From UBA6382 sp964596865 (GTDB lineage Bacteria; Bacteroidota; Bacteroidia; Bacteroidales; Bacteroidaceae), in contig CAZQVW010000069.1 in NCBI GenBank assembly GCA_964596865.1, forward strand, positions 1 through 11,575: a stretch of 11,575 nt of DNA. Direction: 5' to 3'. The notes under the pieces were generated by a model. The model made no database searches. It was not told the DNA's origin and worked only from the letters and a program-made list of their open reading frames with translations. Position 1 is the first letter of the stretch. Every line of letters starts with the position of its first letter. Shown piece by piece: positions 1 through 6,810 of the stretch. The translations under genes and the position numbers were made by a program.

Positions 1-50
1 TACTGTTTAGTTATTGTTACAGTACTGTTTAGTTATTGTTACAGTACTGT
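1..50. repeat. 22-bp tandem repeat, two full copies plus a partial
   Basis: Positions 1-22 and 23-44 are identical, and a third copy begins at 45 (TACTGTTA) before diverging. The word ACAGTACTGT, a perfect 10-bp palindrome, forms at each unit junction (19-28 and 41-50). The array touches the window edge, so more copies may lie to the left. Its function is unknown; it could be a minisatellite or a set of protein-binding sites. Confidence 0.85.
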
Positions 51-270
51 TAACGCAAACTATCTCGGGATTTTTTGAGTTTCCAAGGCGATTTATTGTT
101 GTTTTTAGGCAATTTGGGGCGATATTGAGGCGAGTTGTTACTGTATTGGGGCACTTAATTGCGGAATTTGGCCACTTTCATGCGGAATTAAGAATAGGAA
201 TGAATTGTCGAAGTCTGTCAAATTGGCAGACAAGGAGGGCGCGGGACACAGAGAGGATTAGAAATGTCCT

Positions 271-333
271 TATATATAATAATGTAGTGGCTATACTATA
301 TATAATAATGTTGTAGCTATATATAATGTAGTG
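271..333. repeat. AT-rich tandem repeat of about 26 bp
   Basis: Unit 1 (271-296) and unit 2 (297-321) both open with TATATATAATAATGT and continue with a GTGGCTATA or GTAGCTATA tail. A third, shortened unit (about 320-333) repeats TATATAATGTAGTG. The DNA is almost entirely A and T, so it should melt easily. No gene or promoter can be tied to it. Confidence 0.7.
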
Positions 334-338
334 ACAAA

Positions 339-490
339 CCGCAAGGGCAGGGATTGCGGAGGCCTCAAGATTTGAGGAACGGAAATTTTGGGGTGCACTA
401 TACCCGTCCGCCCCACCACTGAGGGCGCAAACTTGTTGTTTCGCCCTGATTTTGTGCACGTTGCGGCGGGCAGGTATAAAACCGGCCCCT
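339..490. repeat. Hairpin-rich non-coding element, probably interspersed
   Basis: Five small inverted repeats follow one another: CCGCAA/TTGCGG (339-344 with 354-359), CCTCAA/TTGAGG (363-368 with 372-377), GGGT/ACCC (391-394 with 402-405), a 10-bp stem with one bulged C (422-432 with 438-447), and GGGCAGGT/ACCGGCCC with one mismatch (468-475 with 481-488). The reverse strand reads through as a peptide containing PVGAGFIPARRNVHK. I recall such peptides as recurrent spurious ORFs in gut bacterial genomes, produced by a dispersed GC-rich repeat. That recollection has not been checked here. The hairpins are visible; the dispersed nature is inferred. Confidence 0.5.
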
Positions 491-579
491 ACAGGTCTCA
501 TTCTGCGCACCAGATTAAGCAACACTATTACAAAACGATGGACTTTTCATCCGCGTTGTATAAAAACAGCCACTGCCGG

Positions 580-747
580 ATTGAGAACCATGGCTATTGA
601 ATTGAAAACTATGCCTAATAGATTGAAAACTATGCCTAATGGATTGAGAATCATGGCTAATGGGTTGAGAACCACGTCTATTGAATTGAAAACTATGCCT
701 AATGGATTAAATCCTACGTCTATCGCATTGTAAATTGCCGGTATAGG
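580..747. repeat. 21-bp tandem repeat array, eight units
   Basis: Eight consecutive 21-bp units begin at 580, 601, 622, 643, 664, 685, 706 and 727. Units 2, 3 and 6 are nearly identical and open with ATTGAAAACTATGCCTAAT. Units 1, 4 and 5 are variants (ATTGAGAA or GTTGAGAA). Units 7 and 8 are decayed, and a ninth is barely recognisable at 748-768. There are no spacers, so this is not a CRISPR. One forward frame is open and would encode a heptad repeat of the LKTMPNG type, but that frame begins inside the hairpin element and looks accidental. The array ends 66 bp before the -24 element of the putative clpB promoter, and its period equals two turns of B-DNA. Confidence 0.9.
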
Positions 748-812
748 ATTATTCGCTATAAGACACGATGTTACGGAGTAATCACAAAAAATTTGATTGC
801 CCCTGCTACTTC

Positions 813-828
813 TGGCACGCTGTTTGTT
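813..828 (+). promoter_or_regulatory. Sigma-54-like promoter of clpB
   Basis: TGGCACG at 813-819 is followed by TTTGTT at 823-828. This gives GG-N10-GT, one base short of the sigma-54 (RpoN) rule GG-N10-GC within TGGCACG-N4-TTGC. Transcription would start near 838, leaving a leader of about 100 nt. The same 13 bases, GGCACGCTGTTTG, occur before nusB. No TAnnTTTG element was found upstream of clpB. An sRNA or another stress regulator acting on the same word cannot be excluded. Confidence 0.45.
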
Positions 829-839
829 TTATAATAAGC

Positions 840-892
840 GGCAACGCAAGATTGCCAACAAGGATTGCGGACAAAAACCAAGCAATTCTTGG
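840..892 (+). promoter_or_regulatory. Two hairpins in the clpB leader
   Basis: GGCAA (840-844) can pair with TTGCC (852-856), and CCAAG (878-882) with CTTGG (888-892), leaving loops of 7 and 5 nt. Both would lie in the 5' leader if transcription starts near 838. They are short, and the start codon (939) lies outside them, so a role as an RNA thermometer is not supported. Protection of the 5' end is equally possible. Confidence 0.25.
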
Positions 893-938
893 AGAAACAA
901 ACAACACACAATAGAAAACAAATAAAAGATATAAGATT

Positions 939-3545
939 ATGAATATAGACAAGTTTACAATCAAAGCACAAGAGGCCGTACAGAAAGCTGTCCAGAAGGT
1001 GCAAAGCATGGGTCAGCAGACTGTGGAGCCTGAACACATCTACTGGGGTATCCGGCAGGTGGGCGATAATGTGCTGGGCTATGTCTACGGAAAGATGGGC
1101 GTGAGCGCCGAAGCCGTAGACAACGCCGTGGACGCACAGATAGCTTCCTTGCCCAAGGTGAGCGGCGGCGAGCCGTATCTTAGTAGAGAAGGACAAGACG
1201 TACTGAACAAAGCCGAAGCTATTGCCCAGAAAATGGGCGATGAGTTTGTGGGCATCGACGATATGCTGATGGCCCTGCTGGAGGTGAACGGAAATATGTC
1301 GCGCATACTGAAAGATGCCGGTCTCACCAGCGAGGGTGTGAAAAAGGCAGTGGAGGAACTGCGCGGCGGCGAAAAGATTAAATCCGCTTCGGCCGAGGAC
1401 AACTACCAATCGCTGGAGAAATACGCCCGCGATTTGGTGAAAGCCGCCCGCGAGGGCAAGCTCGACCCCGTTATCGGCAGGGATGAGGAAATCCGTAGGG
1501 TGCTCCAAATCCTTTCTCGCCGCACAAAGAACAATCCTATCCTTTTGGGCGAGCCGGGCACCGGTAAGACCGCCATCGTGGAGGGGTTGGCCGAGCGTAT
1601 CATGCGCGGCGATGTGCCGGAGAATTTGAAAAACAAGCGCATCTTCTCGCTGGATATGGGTGCACTGCTGGCAGGCGCCAAATACAAGGGCGAGTTTGAG
1701 GAAAGGCTCAAGAGTGTGGTAAATGAAGTGGAGCGCTCTGATGGCGAAATCATCCTCTTTATAGATGAAATCCACACACTGGTGGGCGCCGGCGGTGGTC
1801 AGGGCGCTATGGACGCAGCAAACATTCTGAAACCGGCCCTTAGCCGTGGCGAGCTCCGCTCTATCGGTGCCACTACGCTGGATGAATACCAGAAATACTT
1901 TGAAAAGGATAAGGCTCTGGAAAGGAGGTTTCAGGTGGTGATGGTGGACGAGCCCTCCACCGAGGACAGTATTTCCATCCTGCGTGGTATCAAGGAGAAA
2001 TACGAGAACCATCACAAGGTGCGTATACAGGACGATGCAGTAATCGCCGCCGTTACTCTTTCCCAGCGTTACATCTCCGATCGTTACCTGCCGGATAAAG
2101 CTATCGACCTCATGGACGAGGCTGCCGCCAAGCTCCGTATCGAGCGCGACTCTATGCCAGACGAATTGGACGACCTGAAGAGGCGTATTGCCCAGTTGGA
2201 AATTGAGCGCGAGGCCATCAAGCGCGAAGGCGATGAGCCCAAGCTCCAGCAGCTCTCCAAGGAAATCAGTGAGCTCAAGCAGGAGCAGGAAAGCAAGATG
2301 GCTAAATGGAAGCACGAGAAGGAACTTGTGAACAAAATCCAGCAGAATAAGCAGGAGATTGAGCAACTCCGCTTCGAGGCCGACAAAGCCGAACGCGAGG
2401 GCAACTACGCCAAAGTTGCCGAGATTCGCTATGGCAAACTCAAGTCGCTGCAAGACGAGATTACCTCTATCCAAAGCGAATTGAACAACGCCCAGCAGGG
2501 CAACGCCATGATAAAAGAGGAGGTAACGCCCGATGACATCGCCGAGGTGGTGAGCCGCTGGACAGGCATACCCGTAACGCGTATGCTTCAGAGCGAAAGG
2601 GAGAAGCTCCTCCACATGGAGGAAGAGCTCCACAAGCGCATCATCGGTCAGGACGAGGCTATCCAGGCAGTGAGCGATGCCGTGCGCCGCTCGCGCGCCG
2701 GTGTGCAAGACCCCAAGCGGCCTATCGGTTCGTTTATCTTCATGGGCACCACCGGTGTGGGTAAGACCGAATTGGCTAAGGCTTTGGCCGAATACCTCTT
2801 CAACGACGAAAGCATGATGACGCGTATAGATATGAGCGAGTACCAGGAGAAATTCTCGGTGTCCAGACTTATCGGTGCGCCTCCGGGATATGTTGGTTAT
2901 GACGAGGGCGGTCAGCTCACCGAGGCCGTAAGGCGCAAACCCTATAGCGTGGTCCTCTTTGATGAGATTGAGAAGGCTCACCCCGATGTATTCAATATCC
3001 TGCTTCAGGTGTTGGACGATGGGCGCCTCACCGATAATAAAGGGCGCACGGTGAACTTCAAAAACACTATCATCATCATGACCAGTAACCTTGGCAGCCA
3101 GTATATCCAGCAGCGCATGACCGAGATGCAGAACAAGAATCAGCAGGAGCGCCAGCGCATCATGGACGAAACTCGCCAAAAGGTGATGGAAATGCTGAAG
3201 CAGAAGATTCGCCCCGAGTTTATCAACCGTGTGGACGACATCATCCTCTTCCAGCCGCTGACGCGCGAACAAGCCGACCAGATTGTGCGCCTCCAGATTA
3301 ATATCGTCAATAAGAATCTGCAGCAGAATGGTATCACGCTGCACGTGAGCGATAGCGCCGTCCATCAGTTGGGCGAATGGGGCTTCGACCCCGAATTTGG
3401 CGCACGTCCTATCAAGCGTGCCATCCAGCGCTACTTGCTCAACGACCTTAGCAAGGCCATCCTTGGCGACACCACTTTGGATAAGACCCGTCCTATCTTG
3501 GCCGACGTGAAAGACGGCAAGATAGTCTTCTCAAACGAGAAATAA
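939..3545 (+). CDS. clpB: ATP-dependent chaperone ClpB (Hsp100 disaggregase)
   Basis: ClpB is a cytosolic hexameric AAA+ machine that pulls polypeptides out of aggregates, working with DnaK/DnaJ/GrpE. The 868-residue product matches full-length ClpB. It has an N-terminal Clp repeat domain (about 1-150). The first AAA+ module has Walker A GEPGTGKT at 204-211, pore loop KYKG at 248-251, Walker B acidic D276/E277 and arginine fingers R329/R330. A charged middle coiled coil spans about 400-525; this M-domain separates ClpB from ClpA and ClpC. The second module has Walker A GTTGVGKT at 603-610, pore loop GYVG at 650-653 and Walker B D675/E676. There is no ClpP-binding tripeptide loop that I can see. 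The start is the ATG after A-rich DNA; the next residues, NIDKFTIKAQEAVQ, are typical of the family. It is monocistronic: sigma-54-like promoter before it and a strong terminator after it. Confidence 0.97.
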   Translation: MNIDKFTIKAQEAVQKAVQKVQSMGQQTVEPEHIYWGIRQVGDNVLGYVYGKMGVSAEAVDNAVDAQIASLPKVSGGEPYLSREGQDVLNKAEAIAQKMGDEFVGIDDMLMALLEVNGNMSRILKDAGLTSEGVKKAVEELRGGEKIKSASAEDNYQSLEKYARDLVKAAREGKLDPVIGRDEEIRRVLQILSRRTKNNPILLGEPGTGKTAIVEGLAERIMRGDVPENLKNKRIFSLDMGALLAGAKYKGEFEERLKSVVNEVERSDGEIILFIDEIHTLVGAGGGQGAMDAANILKPALSRGELRSIGATTLDEYQKYFEKDKALERRFQVVMVDEPSTEDSISILRGIKEKYENHHKVRIQDDAVIAAVTLSQRYISDRYLPDKAIDLMDEAAAKLRIERDSMPDELDDLKRRIAQLEIEREAIKREGDEPKLQQLSKEISELKQEQESKMAKWKHEKELVNKIQQNKQEIEQLRFEADKAEREGNYAKVAEIRYGKLKSLQDEITSIQSELNNAQQGNAMIKEEVTPDDIAEVVSRWTGIPVTRMLQSEREKLLHMEEELHKRIIGQDEAIQAVSDAVRRSRAGVQDPKRPIGSFIFMGTTGVGKTELAKALAEYLFNDESMMTRIDMSEYQEKFSVSRLIGAPPGYVGYDEGGQLTEAVRRKPYSVVLFDEIEKAHPDVFNILLQVLDDGRLTDNKGRTVNFKNTIIIMTSNLGSQYIQQRMTEMQNKNQQERQRIMDETRQKVMEMLKQKIRPEFINRVDDIILFQPLTREQADQIVRLQINIVNKNLQQNGITLHVSDSAVHQLGEWGFDPEFGARPIKRAIQRYLLNDLSKAILGDTTLDKTRPILADVKDGKIVFSNEK

Positions 3546-3563
3546 TCACCATCCTCCGATTTT

Positions 3564-3637
3564 GGGCATAGTGAGCATAATGATATTTTGGGCAACAATA
3601 GCTCAATATACGCATTATCCTCATTATGCCCTTTTTT
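3564..3637 (+). terminator. Rho-independent terminator of clpB with a very long stem
   Basis: The left arm 3564-3582 (GGGCATAGTGAGCATAATG) pairs with 3613-3631 over 19 positions with two mismatches, and six Ts follow at 3632-3637. Inside the loop, ATATT (3583-3587) pairs with AATAT (3605-3609), and GGGC (3590-3593) with GCTC (3601-3604, one G-T pair), leaving a 7-nt apex. The T run is on one side only, so it terminates + strand transcription from clpB. Confidence 0.85.
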
Positions 3638-3723
3638 CGTGCCTATTAGTTGCCCGCGCGGGGGCAAACAGTTGGGAAACCGCCACTACAGGCGAGGCTC
3701 TTTTAGCGAGAAAAATTTTGTGT

Positions 3724-3738
3724 AGGCACGCTGTTTGG
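3724..3738 (+). promoter_or_regulatory. Sigma-54-like promoter of the nusB operon
   Basis: GGCACGCTGTTTG at 3725-3737 is identical to the element before clpB. GG at 3725-3726 and GG at 3737-3738 are separated by 10 bases, matching GG-N10-GC except for the last base. Transcription would start near 3749. A TAnnTTTGC box overlaps that position, so the two readings compete. Confidence 0.4.
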
Positions 3739-3749
3739 AAAATAATGAT

Positions 3750-3758
3750 TATTTTTGC
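3750..3758 (+). promoter_or_regulatory. Bacteroidota-type -7 box before nusB
   Basis: TATTTTTGC fits the Bacteroidota housekeeping -7 element TAnnTTTG. The nearest TTTG upstream (3734-3737) is only 12 bp away, shorter than the usual spacing of about 17-23 bp, so the -33 element is unclear. It would give a leader of about 35 nt before the nusB ATG at 3800. Confidence 0.45.
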
Positions 3759-3799
3759 AGTGCAAATGGCCTTATGCGGAGCGCCGAAAGCAATATTAT

Positions 3800-4726
3800 A
3801 TGATCAACAGACAGCTAATTAGGATTAATGCCGTACAATTAGTGTACGCCAACCTGCTCAATCCGGGCAAGGATATGAAAGACGTGGTGAAAGAGATGGA
3901 TAAGTGTTTGGAACAGGCCAACGACCTCTACTATCACATGCTTAATCTCATCTGCGATGTCACGGACTATGCCTCACAGGAGTATGAAGTGGCGTGTTCC
4001 CGCCTGCTGGATCGCGGTATACGCTCCCTGCCCAACGACCGCTTTGTGAACAACCGGTTTGCCATGCAGCTGGAGGGCAACGAGACACTTACCGCCTTCA
4101 CCCTCAACCATAAAAACCTCAGTTGGACGCTCCACGATGATGTGGTGCACAACCTTTATGACCAGATATGCCAAAGCCCCGAATACGAGGAGTATATGAA
4201 CGCCCCCACAGACAGCTATGAACAAGATCGCGAGCTATGGAGGACGCTTTATAAAAAGTATATCGTGGATAATGACGGTGTGGACGAAGCCTTGGAGGAA
4301 TGGAGTATATATTGGAATTGCGACCGCTCCATTATAGACACATTCGTATTAAAGACAATCCGCCATTTTCAGGAGGCCGAGGGAGATAAGCAACCCTTGT
4401 TGCCGGAATATCCCAATCCCGACGACCTCGCTTTTGCCCGCAACCTTGTGGTGAAGACCATCTACGGGAAAGAAGAGGAGGTACGCATCATTCGTATGCA
4501 CACCCACAACTGGGATTTCTCGCGCCTTGCCCGCATGGATGTGGCCGTGATGATGACCGCTGTGTGCGAGATTCTCCATTTTCCCGACATCGGCGTGGGT
4601 GTCTCGCTCAACGAATATATCAATGTGGCCAAGATGTATTGCGCCATGAAAAACATCGGTTTTATCAACGGCGCACTGGATAGCATCGTGGGCGAACTAC
4701 GGAAACAAGGCCGAATTATGAAATAA
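3800..4726 (+). CDS. nusB: Transcription antitermination factor NusB, long Bacteroidota form
   Basis: NusB binds boxA RNA with ribosomal protein S10 and stabilises the antitermination complex on rRNA operons. The 308-residue product carries the NusB signature in its last third: an NWDFSRLARMDVAVM segment from residue 237, then SLNEYINVAKMY and FINGALDSIVGEL near the end, matching the helices around the conserved N-E-x-x-x-x-A-K and F-V/I-N-G positions of the family. Escherichia coli NusB is about 140 residues; the extra length here lies in the N-terminal half, which is highly charged and helical and has no motif I recognise. I chose ATG 3800 (MINRQLIRINAVQLVYA) because it opens with the family's basic N-terminal helix. 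An ATG 45 bases upstream is in frame, but it lies almost on the -7 box. It is the first gene of an operon with yajC, 35 bp downstream. Confidence 0.9.
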   Translation: MINRQLIRINAVQLVYANLLNPGKDMKDVVKEMDKCLEQANDLYYHMLNLICDVTDYASQEYEVACSRLLDRGIRSLPNDRFVNNRFAMQLEGNETLTAFTLNHKNLSWTLHDDVVHNLYDQICQSPEYEEYMNAPTDSYEQDRELWRTLYKKYIVDNDGVDEALEEWSIYWNCDRSIIDTFVLKTIRHFQEAEGDKQPLLPEYPNPDDLAFARNLVVKTIYGKEEEVRIIRMHTHNWDFSRLARMDVAVMMTAVCEILHFPDIGVGVSLNEYINVAKMYCAMKNIGFINGALDSIVGELRKQGRIMK

Positions 4727-4761
4727 TCACTTAGTAGAAACAATAAACCTTTACAATCATT

Positions 4762-5106
4762 ATGTTACTCAACATCCTATTATTGCAATCCGCAAATAGC
4801 GGTGCCAGTGCTGCTGGTGGTGGCCAGTGGAGTTTTTGGGTTATGATTATCGCTATCTTTGCGATAATGTATTTCTTTATGATCCGCCCCCAGAAGAAAA
4901 AACAGAAAGAGATAGAAAAATTCCGCAAGGGATTGAGCGTGGGCAACGAGGTGGTTACCGCCGGCGGTCTCCACGGTGTGATCCGCGAGGTGAACGATGC
5001 CGAGAATACCGTTGTGCTGGAAATAGACAAGGGCGTGAAGATTACGGTAGAGAAATCGTCAATCTACGCCAATGCCGGCACAGCAGCCGAGGCACAAGCC
5101 AAATAA
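4762..5106 (+). CDS. yajC: Preprotein translocase accessory subunit YajC
   Basis: YajC is a small inner-membrane protein that associates with SecDF and the SecYEG translocon. The 114-residue product has one membrane segment at about 24-41 (FWVMIIAIFAIMYFFMI), followed at once by the family hallmark RPQKKKQKE (42-50), which would face the cytoplasm. A small beta-rich domain follows (GLSVGNEVVTAGGLHGVIREV...VVLEIDKGVKITVEKSSI), which is the standard YajC core. The Ala-rich C-terminal tail is typical. It starts at an ATG 35 bp after nusB stops and ends 44 bp before the YbbR-domain gene, so it is very likely cotranscribed with both. Confidence 0.95.
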   Translation: MLLNILLLQSANSGASAAGGGQWSFWVMIIAIFAIMYFFMIRPQKKKQKEIEKFRKGLSVGNEVVTAGGLHGVIREVNDAENTVVLEIDKGVKITVEKSSIYANAGTAAEAQAK

Positions 5107-5150
5107 GAGGCGCCTACTTGCGCTCTCGCTCCCTGCCCTAACCCAAAGAC

Positions 5151-6194
5151 ATGGATTCCGACAGTTTGCAGCCCTCAACACCAGAGGTTCAGCCTTCGGC
5201 TAACCCCCAAAAGACGGGGCGCGACTTTTTCAAGACGGCGTGGAAATTCCTTCGCAGTGTGCTCAATAGGAATTTCTTCGTCTTCTTGTTCTTTTTGGCT
5301 CTGTCGGCCGGCTTTTGGCTGTTTCTGTCGCTGGAGGAAGTATATGAGGTGGAGGTGCCGGTGAGCGTAACACTGAAAAATGTGCCGGAAAACGTGGTGA
5401 TCACCACTCCGTTGCCCACCACGGTGGGAATGCGCCTCAAAGACCGTGGCAGCACATTGATGCGCTATCGTTGGGATGGCACTATTGGCAACATCGTGGT
5501 GGATTTCCGCGATTTTGATATGCGCTCGGGCCATGTACGTATCCCCACCGCCGATGTAGCCAAATCCGCTACGCAACGATTGCTTAGCAGTACTTCGTTA
5601 TTAGGGTTCACACCCGACACGTTGGAATATTTCTATAACTTCGGCCTAAGCAAACAGGTGTCTGTGAAGGTGGTGGGCAATATTACTGCCGACACGCTCT
5701 ATTGCATCATGGGCAGCAAGGTCACTCCACAGAAAGTAACCGTGTATGCCTCGCGCGAGATTCTTGATACCCTCACTTCGATCTCCACGCGCCCGCTTAG
5801 TCTCACCGATTTGCGCGAAGATATTACCGTGCGCGCCCGCATTGATGTGGCCCCGGGCGTGAAGGTGGTGCCGGAAAAGGTGAACGCCCGAATCTTTGTG
5901 GACCGCATGACAGAAAACTCGCTGCCGGTGAAGGTGGAATACATCAATTTCCCCGCGGGCAAGACACTGCGCACGTTCCCCGGGTATGTGAATGTGGTCT
6001 TTCAGGTGGGAATGCAGAAATACAAGGAGATTACGCCCGACAAATTCGCTATCGTGGTGAGCTATCAGGAGGTAATGAATAGCAGCGATGGCAAATTACA
6101 CCTGCATCTGAAGAGCCAACCGGCCAATGTCTCGCATGTGCGCTTAGAGCCCGAGGATGTGGATTTTCTGATAGAAGACAGTGGAGAGGAATGA
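5151..6194 (+). CDS. YbbR-domain (CdaR-like) membrane-anchored protein
   Basis: The 347-residue product has a short cytoplasmic N-terminus rich in Ser, Pro and Gln, a basic stretch, then one transmembrane helix at about 41-60 (NFFVFLFFLALSAGFWLFLS). The long remainder is beta-rich and would lie outside the inner membrane. Segments such as VEVPVSVTLKNVPENVVI and VTVYASREILDTLTSIST are the alternating strand pattern of YbbR repeats. In Firmicutes the YbbR protein CdaR controls the cyclic-di-AMP synthase CdaA; no cdaA is present beside this gene, so that role cannot be assumed. The gene sits between yajC and coaE and overlaps coaE by 14 bp, which indicates translational coupling. Family assignment is good; function is open. 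Confidence 0.8.
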   Translation: MDSDSLQPSTPEVQPSANPQKTGRDFFKTAWKFLRSVLNRNFFVFLFFLALSAGFWLFLSLEEVYEVEVPVSVTLKNVPENVVITTPLPTTVGMRLKDRGSTLMRYRWDGTIGNIVVDFRDFDMRSGHVRIPTADVAKSATQRLLSSTSLLGFTPDTLEYFYNFGLSKQVSVKVVGNITADTLYCIMGSKVTPQKVTVYASREILDTLTSISTRPLSLTDLREDITVRARIDVAPGVKVVPEKVNARIFVDRMTENSLPVKVEYINFPAGKTLRTFPGYVNVVFQVGMQKYKEITPDKFAIVVSYQEVMNSSDGKLHLHLKSQPANVSHVRLEPEDVDFLIEDSGEE

Positions 6195-6810
6195 GATAAT
6201 TTCATTGGCTGTTACCGGCGGGATAGGCAGTGGCAAAAGCTATGTGTGTCGCCTATTGGAGGAGAGGGGAATCCCCGTGTTTTATACAGACGATGAGGCC
6301 AAGCTGGAGATGCGCCACAACGCCCACATACATGCCGAATTGCGCCAGCTCATTGGCGAAGGCGTGATAGGCGAACAAGGCCAGTTGGTGAAAGCCCGTA
6401 TTGCCGATTTCATCTGCCAAAGCGAGGCCAACGCGCAAGCTGTTAATAGAATCGTACACCCTCGAGTCAGGGAAAGAATGCATCGTTGGTTGGCCGGCGG
6501 TGGCGAAGAAGACGGGAAAGATTGTTATTATAATAAAGGTGTGCGCATCAAGGCTGTGGAATGCGCCCTGCTTTTTGAAGCGGGGTGGGAAAACGATGTG
6601 GATAAGATTATCACGGTAGCTGCCCCCGAAAATGTGCGCGTGCGCCGCATTATGAAGCGCGATAATATCTCGGAATCCAAAGCTTTGGAATGGATTCACC
6701 TGCAAATGCCGCAACAGGAAAAGGAGCGCCGCTCTCATTTTGTTATCCTCAACGATGGCGTGGCCGACCTCCATTCACAAATAGACAATATCATAGACCA
6801 GCTCGGCTGA
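6181..6810 (+). CDS. coaE: Dephospho-CoA kinase
   Basis: CoaE phosphorylates the 3'-hydroxyl of dephospho-CoA with ATP, the last step of coenzyme A synthesis. The 209-residue product has the P-loop GGIGSGKS at 13-20, the FYTDDEAK segment that stands where the family usually has DAD, HPRVRERM from residue 93, LLFEAG from about 131, and the C-terminal lid and base-binding region RRIMKRDNISESKALEWIHLQMPQ with the final VILNDG. All are CoaE landmarks, and the length is normal (about 200). The start is GTG 6181, inside the end of ybbR. No ATG lies between it and the P-loop, although TTG 6205 could serve. The overlap implies coupling to ybbR, making this the last gene of the nusB operon. No strong terminator follows. 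Confidence 0.93.
   Translation: MERNEIISLAVTGGIGSGKSYVCRLLEERGIPVFYTDDEAKLEMRHNAHIHAELRQLIGEGVIGEQGQLVKARIADFICQSEANAQAVNRIVHPRVRERMHRWLAGGGEEDGKDCYYNKGVRIKAVECALLFEAGWENDVDKIITVAAPENVRVRRIMKRDNISESKALEWIHLQMPQQEKERRSHFVILNDGVADLHSQIDNIIDQLG

Larger units (their letters stand above)
1..812. other. Gene-free, repeat-rich region upstream of clpB
   Basis: No reading frame here looks like a real protein. The longer open frames translate AT-rich or repeat DNA and match no family I recognise. The stretch contains a 22-bp tandem repeat at the left edge, an AT-rich tandem repeat (271-333), a block of small hairpins (339-490) and a 21-bp tandem array (580-747), each annotated separately. Between them, 51-270 is GT- and AT-rich, with loosely recurring words such as GGCGATATTG, GGCAATTTGG and GCGGAATTTGG that suggest old, decayed repeats. 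I see nothing recognisable in 491-559. Repeat families of three different periods packed together suggest a non-coding accumulation zone, or the flank of a region lying left of the window. Confidence 0.7.

Noticed and set aside
14..316. 100-codon + strand frame at the left edge
   Set aside because: It starts within the 22-bp repeat and ends within the AT-rich repeat; the product is low in complexity and has no recognisable domain.
178..525. 115-codon - strand frame
   Set aside because: Its first part on the sense of that strand is the hairpin-rich element; the rest reads through AT repeats. It is the typical spurious PVGAGFIPAR type.
452..733. 93-codon + strand frame with LKTMPNG heptad repeats
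   Set aside because: The heptads simply translate the 21-bp DNA array. The start lies in the hairpin element, no ribosome-binding context is seen, and units with changed bases do not favour synonymous change.
580..747. CRISPR array
   Set aside because: Units are directly adjacent with no unique spacers, are not palindromic, and no cas gene is in the window.
603..938. CIRCE (HrcA) operator before clpB
   Set aside because: I looked for TTAGCACTC-N9-GAGTGCTAA and found no match.
2742..2771. Altered second Walker A of ClpB (GTTGVGKT instead of GPTGVGKT)
   Set aside because: The catalytic G-x-x-x-x-G-K-T is intact and the P-to-T change is tolerated; I believe it is common in Bacteroidota ClpB.
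771..3365. 864-codon open frame on the - strand across clpB
   Set aside because: It mirrors clpB almost end to end. The translation is rich in Leu, His and Phe as expected for the antisense of a charged coiled-coil protein, shows no domain, and clpB on the + strand has all its motifs intact.
3755..3799. Upstream in-frame ATG for nusB (15 extra residues)
   Set aside because: It lies within or directly beside the -7 box, so it would be at or before the transcript start; the family N-terminus fits ATG 3800.
3562..3822. 86-codon + strand frame between clpB and nusB
   Set aside because: It covers the terminator hairpin and the nusB promoter and has no domain.
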